A stretch of 64,000 nt of DNA from Bacteroidota bacterium (GCA_013112545.1 JABFGJ010000002.1:248001-312000), one strand, 5' to 3'. Positions 23,389 to 31,506 are shown, counted from the first letter of the stretch. A program made the numbers and translations. Notes: generated by a model from the letters alone, not told the origin.

Positions 23389-23724
23389 ATGACTATTTCT
23401 GAACGTATTCGATTAAGTAGGCAACAAAAAAATATCTCTCAAAAAGATTTAGCTGAACTTGCCGATGTAAATCTTAAAAGCCTTTCTCGTTATGAATTGG
23501 GAACTAGTATCCCTCCGGCTGATGTGATTAAGAAATTGGCGGATGCCTTAAAGGTTTCTACTGATACACTGCTTTCTGATGATAAAGTAGATATTCAAGA
23601 TATGGATTTATTGAAAAAGTTTGAAGTGATTCAAAACATGACTGGAGAAACGAAACAAACCGTCATCCATTTAATTGATCTAGCCATCAGAGATTTTAAA
23701 GCTAAACAAGCTTACGCTTCTTAA
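23389..23724 (+). CDS. XRE-family transcriptional regulator
   Basis: The 111-residue protein has a Cro/C1-type helix-turn-helix at residues ~3-60 (ISERIRLSRQQKNISQKDLA, ELADVNLKSLSRYELGTSIP), followed by a helical dimerisation tail. It is divergently oriented from the ATPase-recombinase operon, with a 152-bp gap, and is probably its repressor. A small gene follows 2 bases later. Similar C-terminal tails without the helix-turn-helix are left at 13004-13168 and 13268-13453. Confidence 0.88.
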   Translation: MTISERIRLSRQQKNISQKDLAELADVNLKSLSRYELGTSIPPADVIKKLADALKVSTDTLLSDDKVDIQDMDLLKKFEVIQNMTGETKQTVIHLIDLAIRDFKAKQAYAS

Positions 23725-23726
23725 AT

Positions 23727-24065
23727 ATGTCTTGGTACAACGGAGAATTTACTCAGCATCTAAGTGTTTCTATTAAAGCTAACGATCATAGCACCTGTTT
23801 AAGAGCTGCTAACTTCATTAAAAAGCAATGTGATGTTTGGGCCTTTAATGTAAGGTATGATGAACATAAATCCGTTCGAAAAGGTCCTGTTCTATCTAGA
23901 GATATTATGATTTATCAAGAAGCTCATGCTTCTGATATTTTAATCTTCAAAGAGGCTTTGAGAAGAGTTTGTAATCATATGATATTTCATCGAGATGATG
24001 TAGAAGTAAAATTTAATGATAAAGGAGCTGTACCCGTAAACAACCTTAGAAATCAACCAAATTAA
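23727..24065 (+). CDS. Small hypothetical protein of the recombinase element
   Basis: A 112-residue protein, unrecognised. It has no signal peptide or membrane segment; it contains SIKANDHSTCLRAANFIKKQ and IFKEALRRVCNHMIFHRDDV, suggesting a compact alpha/beta fold. It is co-oriented with the XRE gene with a 2-base gap, so the pair is one transcription unit. The same XRE-then-small-gene order occurs in the remnant at 13268-13723, with a different small protein. Confidence 0.6.
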   Translation: MSWYNGEFTQHLSVSIKANDHSTCLRAANFIKKQCDVWAFNVRYDEHKSVRKGPVLSRDIMIYQEAHASDILIFKEALRRVCNHMIFHRDDVEVKFNDKGAVPVNNLRNQPN

Positions 24066-24084
24066 AAGCTAATTTCCAAACTCC

Positions 24085-24113
24085 TTTAAATAACACCCTT
24101 CAGAGCTGATTTA
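24085..24113. repeat. Fragment of the island repeat at the right end of the element
   Basis: AAATAACACCCTTCAGAGCTGA resembles the CTTCAGAGCTGAC segment found in the 12581-13001 units and the CCTTCGGAGCTGAAC segment at about 13254. It sits 20-50 bases beyond the small gene, so island repeat DNA flanks both sides of the element. The match is short. Confidence 0.4.
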
Positions 24114-24157
24114 TTATGGAAGTTGCACATCCATACTTTTAACACACTACCTAAAAT

Positions 24158-24685
24158 TTAGTGGACAGCGAAGCGATAGTATTTCTTTTTTACCAACTCA
24201 TACTCCCTTTTATATTGAGTTACCTCTCCCAAGGAATCTAAAGTATAAACTAACTTTAAATTCAAATGTTTGTATTTTCTTAGCTTCTTTTTAAAATTGT
24301 CACAGGTGTAAAAGTCTGTCAAACACGGAATTTCTTTTCCATCTTTATCACGACAATTCTTTGAAATTGCAGGAGTCATCGGACGAGATTTTTTTTCTAA
24401 AATTGTTCCATCGGGAAAACTCAATTCTTGTTTAATAAAATTCACTTCAGAAATAGTGTCTTTTATCCACGTTGGGGCATTATATTTTGATAAACCACCT
24501 ATTTGCATCTCATTTCTATTTTGCGAAACCTTGACACTAATTGTGAACTGATTTTCCTTTAGTTCCATATATCTGTATGGCTTATTATTTTTACCATAAT
24601 CATATTCATAGAAGACAGATACAGCACAGCTATTTAATAAAATAGTAATTAAAATGATTGAAAATATTTTAATAAAGAGCTGCAT
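24158..24685 (-). CDS. Lipoprotein, candidate immunity protein for the adjacent Rhs toxin
   Basis: The 175-residue protein has an N-terminal signal ending LLNSC (about residues 15-19), a lipobox. The mature domain is not recognised; it contains two further Cys residues in DGKEIPCLTDFYTC. It starts immediately after the stop of the Rhs-core toxin gene (stop at 24686), which is the usual toxin-immunity order. This is the third toxin-like gene plus lipoprotein pair in the island. The immunity role is inferred from position. Confidence 0.6.
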   Translation of the reverse strand: MQLFIKIFSIILITILLNSCAVSVFYEYDYGKNNKPYRYMELKENQFTISVKVSQNRNEMQIGGLSKYNAPTWIKDTISEVNFIKQELSFPDGTILEKKSRPMTPAISKNCRDKDGKEIPCLTDFYTCDNFKKKLRKYKHLNLKLVYTLDSLGEVTQYKREYELVKKKYYRFAVH

Positions 24686-25978
24686 TTAACTTCCTTTTAG
24701 TGTTTTAGCTGCTTTATCAGTTGCTCCTTTAGACTTATCTTTATTCCCAAAAACATCACGCCATAAACTATGTCTTTTAGGGCTACCCATTTCTTTCGCA
24801 ATCTTTTTATGTTTTCGTCCCTCTGCCCATTTTCCTCCCTCATGAGCTTCTGCATCTTGAATAGTATGTAAAGCAACTCCAATCTCTTGTTTTTGGTCTT
24901 GTGTTAAATCATCTTCCTTAATACCTGATAATCGTTTTATTACTTTGTTAGCACCTTCTATTGGTGTTTCCTTTTCATTTTCATCAGTAAAAACACCACC
25001 ATTTAATGCTCTATCTACTGCCACATCTTCTGTAATGGTTTCAAAATAAGCCATCATTGAATGAATAGTAACTCCCGGGCCATTATCAGATTGAGATCCA
25101 TCCATTTCACTATTTTGATATTTCTTTTCATTTTTAGAAAATTGTGAAGGACTATATCCATTAAACATTCCTACTATTTTAGAAGCACTTCTAATTAAAA
25201 AATTAGGATTGTCGGCATATGTTGAAGCATAGTATGCAATATCTTTAGCGGTTTCTTTTTTAAAACCTGCTTTCATTAAGGCTTTTCGAGTCATTTTATA
25301 ATGAACCCAAACCGCCCATTCTCCATCAGGGTCAGAAAACGCAATTGGATTATTAAATGAATAACCATATGGTGAATACTGAGCCCCTCTTGCTGCTTGT
25401 GGGTCAACAGCAAACCATCTTCCTAAACGTGGGTCAAGCATTCTCGCCCCAAAATCATAGCTATTGCCCGAACCTTTGACTTCATCATCCCTTTCCATAC
25501 CGTTAAACCCATAGGTGTAAGCCGCTTCATCTCTTTTTGCTAGTGCAACTTGTGTGTTTGGGTATTTTCTAATTACCTTTATTTTCACAATTTGCAAATC
25601 AGAAGAGTAAGGTGTTTTTACAGCTTTGTTAAATCGAATATCCAATTTCAATTTTCCATTTACTGTCAAAGTTTGTATGGCAGCTCCGGTATAATCTACA
25701 AATTCAAAATATTTATCCGATGCACTTCTTATTTGCCCACTAGTAGTTCCATTTAGGCTAAGTGGCTTCACAATAGCACCATCAAAATAAGCAGCGCAGC
25801 TTCTATATTGCGTATTGTCTATATGCACTTCTATGGTATAAATTCCGTTGGCATCTAAATTAGGCATAATTTCAGATAATGGAGCAAACATTTCTACTCT
25901 AAAATATTCATTCTCCGTTTGGTTTACAAAAAACTCATCCATGTAATTTTGACCATAAATGTAGCTTAACCCTTCCAA
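24686..25978 (-). CDS. Truncated Rhs-family protein with phospholipase C-like C-terminal domain
   Basis: The 430-residue frame begins at a TTG lying inside a palindrome (25973-25995); the ATG at 25942 is an alternative. Either way the upstream Rhs repeat region is missing. Residues ~150-222 are the Rhs-associated core (AYTYGFNGME, DPRLGRWFAVDP, SFNNPI, DPDGEW). The C-terminal domain has H226, ADNP (D256), H306 (IHSM), H371-x3-D375-x3-H379, a metal-ligand order like zinc phospholipase C. The same domain type ends the Rhs gene at 15398-16243. A 5'-truncated or orphan toxin cassette is the best reading. Confidence 0.65.
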   Translation of the reverse strand: MEGLSYIYGQNYMDEFFVNQTENEYFRVEMFAPLSEIMPNLDANGIYTIEVHIDNTQYRSCAAYFDGAIVKPLSLNGTTSGQIRSASDKYFEFVDYTGAAIQTLTVNGKLKLDIRFNKAVKTPYSSDLQIVKIKVIRKYPNTQVALAKRDEAAYTYGFNGMERDDEVKGSGNSYDFGARMLDPRLGRWFAVDPQAARGAQYSPYGYSFNNPIAFSDPDGEWAVWVHYKMTRKALMKAGFKKETAKDIAYYASTYADNPNFLIRSASKIVGMFNGYSPSQFSKNEKKYQNSEMDGSQSDNGPGVTIHSMMAYFETITEDVAVDRALNGGVFTDENEKETPIEGANKVIKRLSGIKEDDLTQDQKQEIGVALHTIQDAEAHEGGKWAEGRKHKKIAKEMGSPKRHSLWRDVFGNKDKSKGATDKAAKTLKGS

Positions 25979-25995
25979 AGTTTCAAACTTTGGAA
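25973..25995. repeat. Perfect palindrome at the 5' edge of the Rhs fragment
   Basis: TTCCAAAGTTT-C-AAACTTTGGAA has 11-bp arms around one base. The open frame of the Rhs fragment starts within it, so it marks the truncation point and the right edge of the island. It is a different sequence from the CCGCAGGG palindromes. Confidence 0.8.
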
Positions 25996-26033
25996 AGTTT
26001 GATTAAACATCTTTTTTCATCTTAAAAAAGGGA

Positions 26034-26041
26034 TATTTTTG
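26034..26041 (+). promoter_or_regulatory. -7 element for the transglycosylase gene
   Basis: TATTTTTG fits TANNTTTG and lies 30 bases before the start codon at 26072. Confidence 0.5.
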
Positions 26042-26071
26042 TTTTTAAATAAGCACTACTTTTACGAATAG

Positions 26072-26758
26072 ATGATTAAGAAAATACTCAAAACTATTTT
26101 ATTCCTCCTAGTTTCATTTTTTGTGTTCAGCGCACTTTGGGTGTTCGTGTACAAGTATTTTAATCCGCCAATTACAACCATGATGCTTTATAAATACTTT
26201 ACTGAACAAGAATATAAAGTCAGCAAGAATTGGGTAGAGATAGAAGCTGTTAATCCCATGTTGCCATTAGCATTTATTGCATCTGAAGATCAGTTGTTTT
26301 TAGAACATTCTGGCTTTGATATCGTAGCGATAAAAAAGGCATTTGAGAAGAATAAAAAAAGCAAACGACAAGTGGGAGCAAGCACCATTAGTCAGCAAGT
26401 TGCCAAAAATGTTTTTTTAATTCCCAACAAGAGTTTTGTCAGAAAAGGAATTGAGGCCTATTTTACGGTCTTGATAGAAGCGATATGGGGCAAAAAAAGA
26501 ATCATGGAGGTCTATATTAACATCGTAGAATTAGGTGATGGAATCTATGGTGTGGACGCCGCAGCGGAAAAGTTTTTTAAAAAACCAGGAAAAAAAATAA
26601 GCTTAAATGAAGCTGCTTTGATGGCAGTTGCTTTACCAAATCCCATCATTTACAACCTAGGCAAACCAAGCCCTTATATGTATCGTCGAAAAAATTGGAT
26701 CATGCATCAAGTTAGTAATCTCGGTGGAGAACAATTAACTAAACAATGGTATGAGTAG
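26072..26758 (+). CDS. mtgA: Monofunctional peptidoglycan transglycosylase
   Basis: The 228-residue GT51 enzyme polymerises lipid II into glycan strands at the inner membrane. An N-terminal transmembrane anchor is at about residues 5-26. Motifs include EDQLFLEHSGFD (catalytic Glu), GASTISQQVAKNVFL, KKRIMEVYINIVELGDGIYG and EAALMAVALPNP. Length is normal for MtgA without a transpeptidase domain. The next gene overlaps its end by 8 bases. Confidence 0.92.
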   Translation: MIKKILKTILFLLVSFFVFSALWVFVYKYFNPPITTMMLYKYFTEQEYKVSKNWVEIEAVNPMLPLAFIASEDQLFLEHSGFDIVAIKKAFEKNKKSKRQVGASTISQQVAKNVFLIPNKSFVRKGIEAYFTVLIEAIWGKKRIMEVYINIVELGDGIYGVDAAAEKFFKKPGKKISLNEAALMAVALPNPIIYNLGKPSPYMYRRKNWIMHQVSNLGGEQLTKQWYE

Positions 26759-27359
26759 GCTTTTGCTATTTATATTATTAACCATGTTCATCGATAATTT
26801 ACATGCTCAAAAATTAAAAGACTTGGGTTGTGCAGAAAAAGTGTGGGTGCTAACTCATCCATTTTCGGCCAATAAAGCCAGAAAAACAAGCATAGAAACA
26901 AAACAATTGGTTGACAGTGTAGCCCAAACAAAAGATTGGTTGGCAATGGGCACAGGTGGCCAAAAAGATGCTTTCAGACATGGAATGTGGATGGCATTGT
27001 TGAGTTCAAGAATTGGACACAAACGGGCAATTTGGTTGGGCAAAGCACATGAGAAGAAAAACAAAAGAGACTTTAGAAAAGAACGATTAGAAGATGGTGC
27101 TTTACCAGATCAAGTGGCCATAGAAATGGACTTAATAAACAATAAAGTTGGTGCAGAGATTGGGAGAAATTGCAAAAAATGTTCAAGAGAAAACATCATA
27201 AATCAAGTATTGGATGCCCTAGATGCTGGGCAGCTTTCAATTATAAAGATGAATAAAAAGGGACAATTTTTGAATGAAGAAAATCAGATAATCCCTGAAG
27301 AAAATTGGCAAGGTAAATGGGAGAATGATCGAGTTTTAGCTCCTAGCAACAGTATTTAA
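26751..27359 (+). CDS. Secreted DUF6973-domain protein
   Basis: The 202-residue protein has a signal peptide (MSRLLLFILLTMFIDNLHAQ). Its domain has the motif set KDAFRHGMWMALLSSRIGHK (about residues 73-92), AHEKK, and EMDLINNKVGAEIGRN (about 125-140), which I recognise as DUF6973, a family found both alone and as a C-terminal domain of polymorphic toxins. It overlaps mtgA by 8 bases, so it may act on or near the cell wall. A truncated relative is at 14208-14636. The 3' end overlaps the convergent gene by 4 bases. Confidence 0.7.
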   Translation: MSRLLLFILLTMFIDNLHAQKLKDLGCAEKVWVLTHPFSANKARKTSIETKQLVDSVAQTKDWLAMGTGGQKDAFRHGMWMALLSSRIGHKRAIWLGKAHEKKNKRDFRKERLEDGALPDQVAIEMDLINNKVGAEIGRNCKKCSRENIINQVLDALDAGQLSIIKMNKKGQFLNEENQIIPEENWQGKWENDRVLAPSNSI

Positions 27360-27928
27360 TACAAGCCAATGCCAAAGCCAACTCGAATAATTGGGTTAGT
27401 GTATGGCGATTCAGCAGAATCATTTAGATTAAATAAAACTAGAATACTCGCATAGGAATTCCCACCTAGGGAAGAACGATAACCTCCTCCGACAAAAAAA
27501 CTGCTTAAATTAATTCGTTTATTGATGTTTATCGGGGAATCGAGGTTTAATAACTCATATTCAGCATGCGCTAAAAAATTTTCTAAAAAGAAGTATTGAT
27601 TAAAAATTCCTCCTCCATAAATGTTTGTTTTGTAAATAAAGGCTGGAGCATAAGTTCGGTCTTCGTAATACATATAACGCGCACTAATACCAACAAGGTA
27701 ATTGTCAGTCAGTAAGTAACCTACAGATGGTGCAACATCAATTAAGGTGACATTTCCAAATACTGCTCCCAAGCTTCCACCAATTACAAGATTATCTGGA
27801 TCGAATTCAAATTTTGTGTTTTTTGGTGGTTTTGTTTTACTTGGGGGATTAAAATCTCTAGCTTGACTCAACAATGAGAAGCTGATTAAGCTCACAAGAA
27901 TAAAACTGATTAATTTGTTGAAGTGCAT
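27356..27928 (-). CDS. Outer-membrane beta-barrel protein
   Basis: The 190-residue protein has a signal peptide (residues 1-22, ending LLSQA) and alternating amphipathic strands typical of a small outer-membrane barrel (for example LVIGGSLGAVFGNVTL, YLVGISARYMYYE, SFFVGGGYRSSLGG, NPIIRVGFGIGLY). It ends on an aromatic residue, as barrels often do. Function unknown; proteins of this kind are structural or small-molecule pores. The 3' end overlaps the convergent DUF6973 gene by 4 bases. Confidence 0.75.
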   Translation of the reverse strand: MHFNKLISFILVSLISFSLLSQARDFNPPSKTKPPKNTKFEFDPDNLVIGGSLGAVFGNVTLIDVAPSVGYLLTDNYLVGISARYMYYEDRTYAPAFIYKTNIYGGGIFNQYFFLENFLAHAEYELLNLDSPININKRINLSSFFVGGGYRSSLGGNSYASILVLFNLNDSAESPYTNPIIRVGFGIGLY

Positions 27929-28062
27929 TTTATTTTATTATTTTTTTCCTTTTGTAATTCCATTTTTCCTTTTGTGTAATTAGAAAAATGCAGCTTTCTA
28001 TTCTTAGTACATTAGTAATTGAATAACTACAGTAGCATGAGTTGTTTTATGTTAAACAGTTT

Positions 28063-28094
28063 AAGAAGGAGGTTCCAGCCTCCTTCTTTTTTAG
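28063..28094 (+). terminator. Orphan rho-independent terminator (possible small RNA)
   Basis: The 10-bp perfect stem AAGAAGGAGG / CCTCCTTCTT (28063-28072 with 28079-28088) has loop TTCCAG and a T run. No plus-strand gene precedes it in the gap from 27929, and the previous plus-strand gene ends at 27359. It may end a short RNA starting around 27960-28010, or be an attenuator for the kinase gene at 28211. Confidence 0.7.
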
Positions 28095-28210
28095 ACTATA
28101 AAAATAATGAAGAATAAGATAACTCAACATGCTGCCTTTTGGTATTCTAATTTAGAATACTTTTATAGTTATTCTAATTTTAAAAATTGAATTTTAAATA
28201 AAAACTGAGA

Positions 28211-29314
28211 ATGCTATCTAACTATACAAAACCAATCATGTCCAGGAGACGGCTTTATTGGACATCACAATTTGTTGGTTGGTCAATTTATGTAGCGTTA
28301 TTAATTGTTTTAAATAAATTGGAAGAGTTTCCAATAAGCGTAAAATTCATTTTAAATTTAATAACTACATTCATTTTAGGCATCTTATCCACTCATCTTT
28401 ATCGTGAGTTGATATTGCGATTAGATTGGTTAAGAATCAAGATAGTAGCCTTAATTCCTCGTCTAATAGGCGCATCGTTTGCATTTAGCACCATTTATAT
28501 AGTCGTGCATCGAATTATTTCGGATCTAATCATAGATGATTTCGGAATTGATTTCACAATTTTAGAATTGCTTCAGAGCGCATTAAGTGTATGGGTGGTT
28601 TTTATGTTTTGGTCATTATTTTATTTTTTATTTCATTTCATTCAGAATTATAGAATAGAAGAAATCAAGAATTTGAAATGGCAAGCCATGAAAAATGAAA
28701 TTGAGTTGAATAAACTAAAATCCCAGCTGAATCCCCATTTTATATTCAATTCGATGAATATTATTCGCGCTTTAGTTGAAGAAGATCCTAAAGTAGCCAA
28801 GGATTCAATCACCAGACTGTCTAATATCTTAAGAAGCTCGATGCTAATGGGTCGCAAACAAGTAATTACTTTATCTGAAGAATTGCAATTAGTTTATGAT
28901 TATTTAAATTTAGAGAAAACTAGATTTGAAGAGCGTCTAGAATTAAGTTTTGATATTGCTGAAGATACCATGAACTATCATTTGCCGCCAATGTTATTAC
29001 AAACATTAGTTGAAAACGGGATAAAACATGGGATTAGCAAATTGCAAGAGGGAGGAAAAATTCATGTAGAGGCAAAAACAAAAGACAATTTTTTATTATT
29101 AAAAATTATAAATAGTGGAACATTAGAGGCAGAAAAACAAGGAGATGAAGTGGGCTTTGGATTAATAAACACGAGACAAAGGCTGCAATTGCTTTACGGA
29201 GAAAAAGCAGAGTTTACAATCTCTAACCTTCCAAACAATCAAGTATTAGCCCAAGTAAAAATTCCCGATGAAACTTTAAAATATATTATTAAAGATGAAA
29301 GCACTAGTTATTGA
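28211..29314 (+). CDS. LytS/YehU-type sensor histidine kinase
   Basis: The 367-residue membrane kinase has four predicted N-terminal transmembrane segments (about residues 16-35, 43-62, 75-100, 115-140), then the His_kinase domain with phosphoacceptor NPHFIFNSMN and an HATPase domain (LVENGIKHG, GFGLINTRQRL). It should phosphorylate the LytTR regulator encoded next; the two genes overlap by 20 bases. The signal is unknown. A second Met at 28238 is a possible start. Confidence 0.9.
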   Translation: MLSNYTKPIMSRRRLYWTSQFVGWSIYVALLIVLNKLEEFPISVKFILNLITTFILGILSTHLYRELILRLDWLRIKIVALIPRLIGASFAFSTIYIVVHRIISDLIIDDFGIDFTILELLQSALSVWVVFMFWSLFYFLFHFIQNYRIEEIKNLKWQAMKNEIELNKLKSQLNPHFIFNSMNIIRALVEEDPKVAKDSITRLSNILRSSMLMGRKQVITLSEELQLVYDYLNLEKTRFEERLELSFDIAEDTMNYHLPPMLLQTLVENGIKHGISKLQEGGKIHVEAKTKDNFLLLKIINSGTLEAEKQGDEVGFGLINTRQRLQLLYGEKAEFTISNLPNNQVLAQVKIPDETLKYIIKDESTSY

Positions 29315-30032
29315 CGACGAAAGATTAGCGAGAAAAGAGCTAATGAATTTATTGGAAGCACATCCTGAAATTGAAGTAATAGGGGAGTGCAATAATGCCG
29401 ATAATGCGATAAAGAAAATTGAGGTATTAAAACCTGATTTAATTTTTCTTGACATACAAATGCCGGGGAAAGATGGCTTTGGCTTGCTAGAAGAGATTTC
29501 ATTTGTGCCTCATGTTATTTTCACAACCGCTTACGATGAATATGCCATAAAGGCATTTGAAGTGAACGCTTTTGATTATCTATTAAAACCGATTGAGCAA
29601 GAGCGCTTAGCAACAACGATTGACAAATTAAAACAGCTTAGAACAGAAGAAGAAGCTCAGATTGAACAACTAGAAAAACAAGACTCATTTGGAAGACTTG
29701 GAGAAATGGACCAAGTTTTTGTGAAAGATGGAGAAAAATGTTGGTTTGTTAAATTGAAAGATGTCAGCCTATTTGAATCTGAAGGGAATTATGTGCGAAT
29801 CTATTTTAAAGATTATAAGCCATTGATATTAAAGTCTTTAAATAGCTTAGAGCAGCGTCTTGATTCTAAAGTATTCTTTAGAGCCAATCGAAAATTTATA
29901 ATTAATTTAAATTGGGTAAATAAAATAGAAAACTGGTTTAATGGAGGCTTAAGAGTAAATCTTAATGATGGTAAGCAAGTTGAAATTTCGAGAAGGCAAG
30001 CAGCCAAATTAAAAGATATGATGAGTTTATAA
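29295..30032 (+). CDS. LytTR-family response regulator
   Basis: The 245-residue regulator has a receiver domain (acidic DDER at about 7-10, phosphoacceptor D in FLDIQMPGKDG, TTAYDEYA, LLKPI) and a C-terminal LytTR DNA-binding domain (about 143-245, FVKDGEKCWFVKLKDVSLFE, FRANRKFIINL). It overlaps the kinase gene by 20 bases and forms its two-component partner. Target genes are not evident. Confidence 0.92.
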   Translation: MKALVIDDERLARKELMNLLEAHPEIEVIGECNNADNAIKKIEVLKPDLIFLDIQMPGKDGFGLLEEISFVPHVIFTTAYDEYAIKAFEVNAFDYLLKPIEQERLATTIDKLKQLRTEEEAQIEQLEKQDSFGRLGEMDQVFVKDGEKCWFVKLKDVSLFESEGNYVRIYFKDYKPLILKSLNSLEQRLDSKVFFRANRKFIINLNWVNKIENWFNGGLRVNLNDGKQVEISRRQAAKLKDMMSL

Positions 30033-30139
30033 TTCACTTAATCGAAGGTTTTATTTCATTCATCTAAAAGCTAGTAAATAATGTATGAAACTTTTTATTT
30101 ATTAACTCAATTAAGCTAACTTAGTTTAAAATTCAAGGT

Positions 30140-30550
30140 ATGCAGCATATTGTTATAGAACCAACTTACAAATCTCCAAAAGTAGATTTCAACCCAAATA
30201 ATGGTGTGTTTAAGTTGGAAGGAAAATCTATTCTAGTAGATGTGGAAGAATTTTATAGACCACTATTAAATTGGATGGATAATTTCGCCGAGTCAACTAA
30301 GCTTGATAAAATCGAATTTAGTTTTGACATAGAATATTTTAACTTGGCATCAACGAAACGTTTCATGTTTTTCTTAATTAAATTGAAAGATTTGCAAGAA
30401 AAAGGAACTCAGGTTAATGTAAAATGGGCATACCCATCTAATGATGCAAATGTGTTAGAAATGGGACAAGACTTGTCTCAATTGTTAAATTTACCTTTTA
30501 CATTTATTGATTATGAGCGGGTTAAAGAACGGTTGTTTAATATTAACTAA
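30140..30550 (+). CDS. SiaC-family regulatory phosphoprotein (DUF1987)
   Basis: The 136-residue protein matches the SiaC/DUF1987 family, small proteins whose phosphorylation state controls diguanylate cyclase or biofilm pathways in Pseudomonas. Visible features are IEPTYKSPKVDFNPNNGVFK, the SFDIEYFNLAST segment with candidate phosphosites S71/T72, and RFMFFLIKL. No kinase SiaB, phosphatase SiaA or cyclase SiaD is nearby, so its partner is elsewhere or different. It stands between a LytTR regulator and a convergent gene, with a terminator just past its stop. Confidence 0.85.
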   Translation: MQHIVIEPTYKSPKVDFNPNNGVFKLEGKSILVDVEEFYRPLLNWMDNFAESTKLDKIEFSFDIEYFNLASTKRFMFFLIKLKDLQEKGTQVNVKWAYPSNDANVLEMGQDLSQLLNLPFTFIDYERVKERLFNIN

Positions 30551-30552
30551 GT

Positions 30553-31449
30553 TTATACTATAAACTTATACATGATAAAGCCCCAGGAAATGGGGCTTTT
30601 GTTTTTGTCATAACAGCAAACCATAACTGCATTTTCACCGATATGTTTTAATTTATTTTTAAGTTCAGAAAAAGTGATTAATTCATGTTCTTCACGAAAA
30701 GGAAAAATCCAATTTAGCCGATTAGGCATAATAGTAAAATAAGTAGCAAATTCGTTTAATTGACTTAAACCCTTTATTGGTATTGCCCAGTTGGTTTGGT
30801 TTAGCTGATTGTAATCAAAAATTTGACCTAAGACCAAAATTCGTTTTTGAAATTTAATTTTCTGAAACGCTAAAGGCAAAAGAGCCGTGTATTTATCGGT
30901 CAACTGAATTTGATGGTTTTTTAATTTCTTGATCTTGTTCAACCAATTGTCATTCATGTTAGGGCCTATATATGAAACAGTTTCATTTCTAACTATTTTT
31001 ACATAATATTTTAATGCAAATTCTAAGTGAATGAAATCTTCTGAATTTGATTGAATTAGAAAGTCAATCTCTCCAATTGTTTTTTTCTCTTCAATTAACT
31101 GGATGTTTTTACCTATAATCTGCTTATTGTCTATCTGTTCTAGGTAAATCTCAATTAGCTGCTCGGCATATTTTCCTAGTCTTTGCTTCGTGTTTAAGTT
31201 GCTTATGCAAGTTATGGGAAGTTGATTGATTTGCTCAATTAAATTTGTTTGATTATTGAGTGGGTAGTGAAATTCAGGAAGGAACGCTTTAGATAAAGTT
31301 TCAGAACTTATAAGCCAATACAGATCCTGAAAAGCATTTTCCGTAATGGAATTACAAAGTGTAATTCTTTCTATTTGTTCGTCCTTCATTTCTCGTTTAA
31401 TTATCGCAAATTTGTAGCCCAAAAAAAATGACAATTTACCATTATACAA
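30553..31449 (-). CDS. DUF1853 family protein
   Basis: The 298-residue cytoplasmic protein is of the DUF1853 family, whose function is unknown. The region about 95-165 (LGKYAEQLIEIYL, IGEIDFLI, IHLEFALKYYV) has the E-x-D...E-x-K-like pattern of a PD-(D/E)XK nuclease fold, which has been suggested for this family. Convergent to the SiaC-like gene; the terminator hairpin of that gene lies inside its 3' coding end. Start may be the Met about 20 residues downstream (MKDEQIERIT). Confidence 0.75.
   Translation of the reverse strand: MYNGKLSFFLGYKFAIIKREMKDEQIERITLCNSITENAFQDLYWLISSETLSKAFLPEFHYPLNNQTNLIEQINQLPITCISNLNTKQRLGKYAEQLIEIYLEQIDNKQIIGKNIQLIEEKKTIGEIDFLIQSNSEDFIHLEFALKYYVKIVRNETVSYIGPNMNDNWLNKIKKLKNHQIQLTDKYTALLPLAFQKIKFQKRILVLGQIFDYNQLNQTNWAIPIKGLSQLNEFATYFTIMPNRLNWIFPFREEHELITFSELKNKLKHIGENAVMVCCYDKNKSPISWGFIMYKFIV
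30578..30600 (+). terminator. Terminator of the SiaC-like gene, inside the convergent CDS
   Basis: The perfect 9-bp stem AAAGCCCCA / TGGGGCTTT has loop GGAAA and is followed by TTGTTTTTG. It lies within the last codons of the convergent DUF1853 gene. Confidence 0.75.
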
Positions 31450-31506
31450 ATTGGGTTTAAAACAGTGTGAATTGCATGTGTTAAAGGGATATTAAAATTA
31501 AAGATT

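Noticed and set aside
18225-24065. Prophage
   Set aside because: ORF6N and XRE genes are phage-like, but no structural, lysis or packaging genes occur.
11273-24113. Classical integron with attC array
   Set aside because: No IntI-type integrase, the recombinases are an adjacent XerC/D-like pair with an ATPase, and the repeats lack the usual attC R/L box layout.
11402-26000. Retron, diversity-generating retroelement or CRISPR-type defence locus
   Set aside because: No reverse transcriptase, no template/variable repeat pair and no Cas protein was seen.
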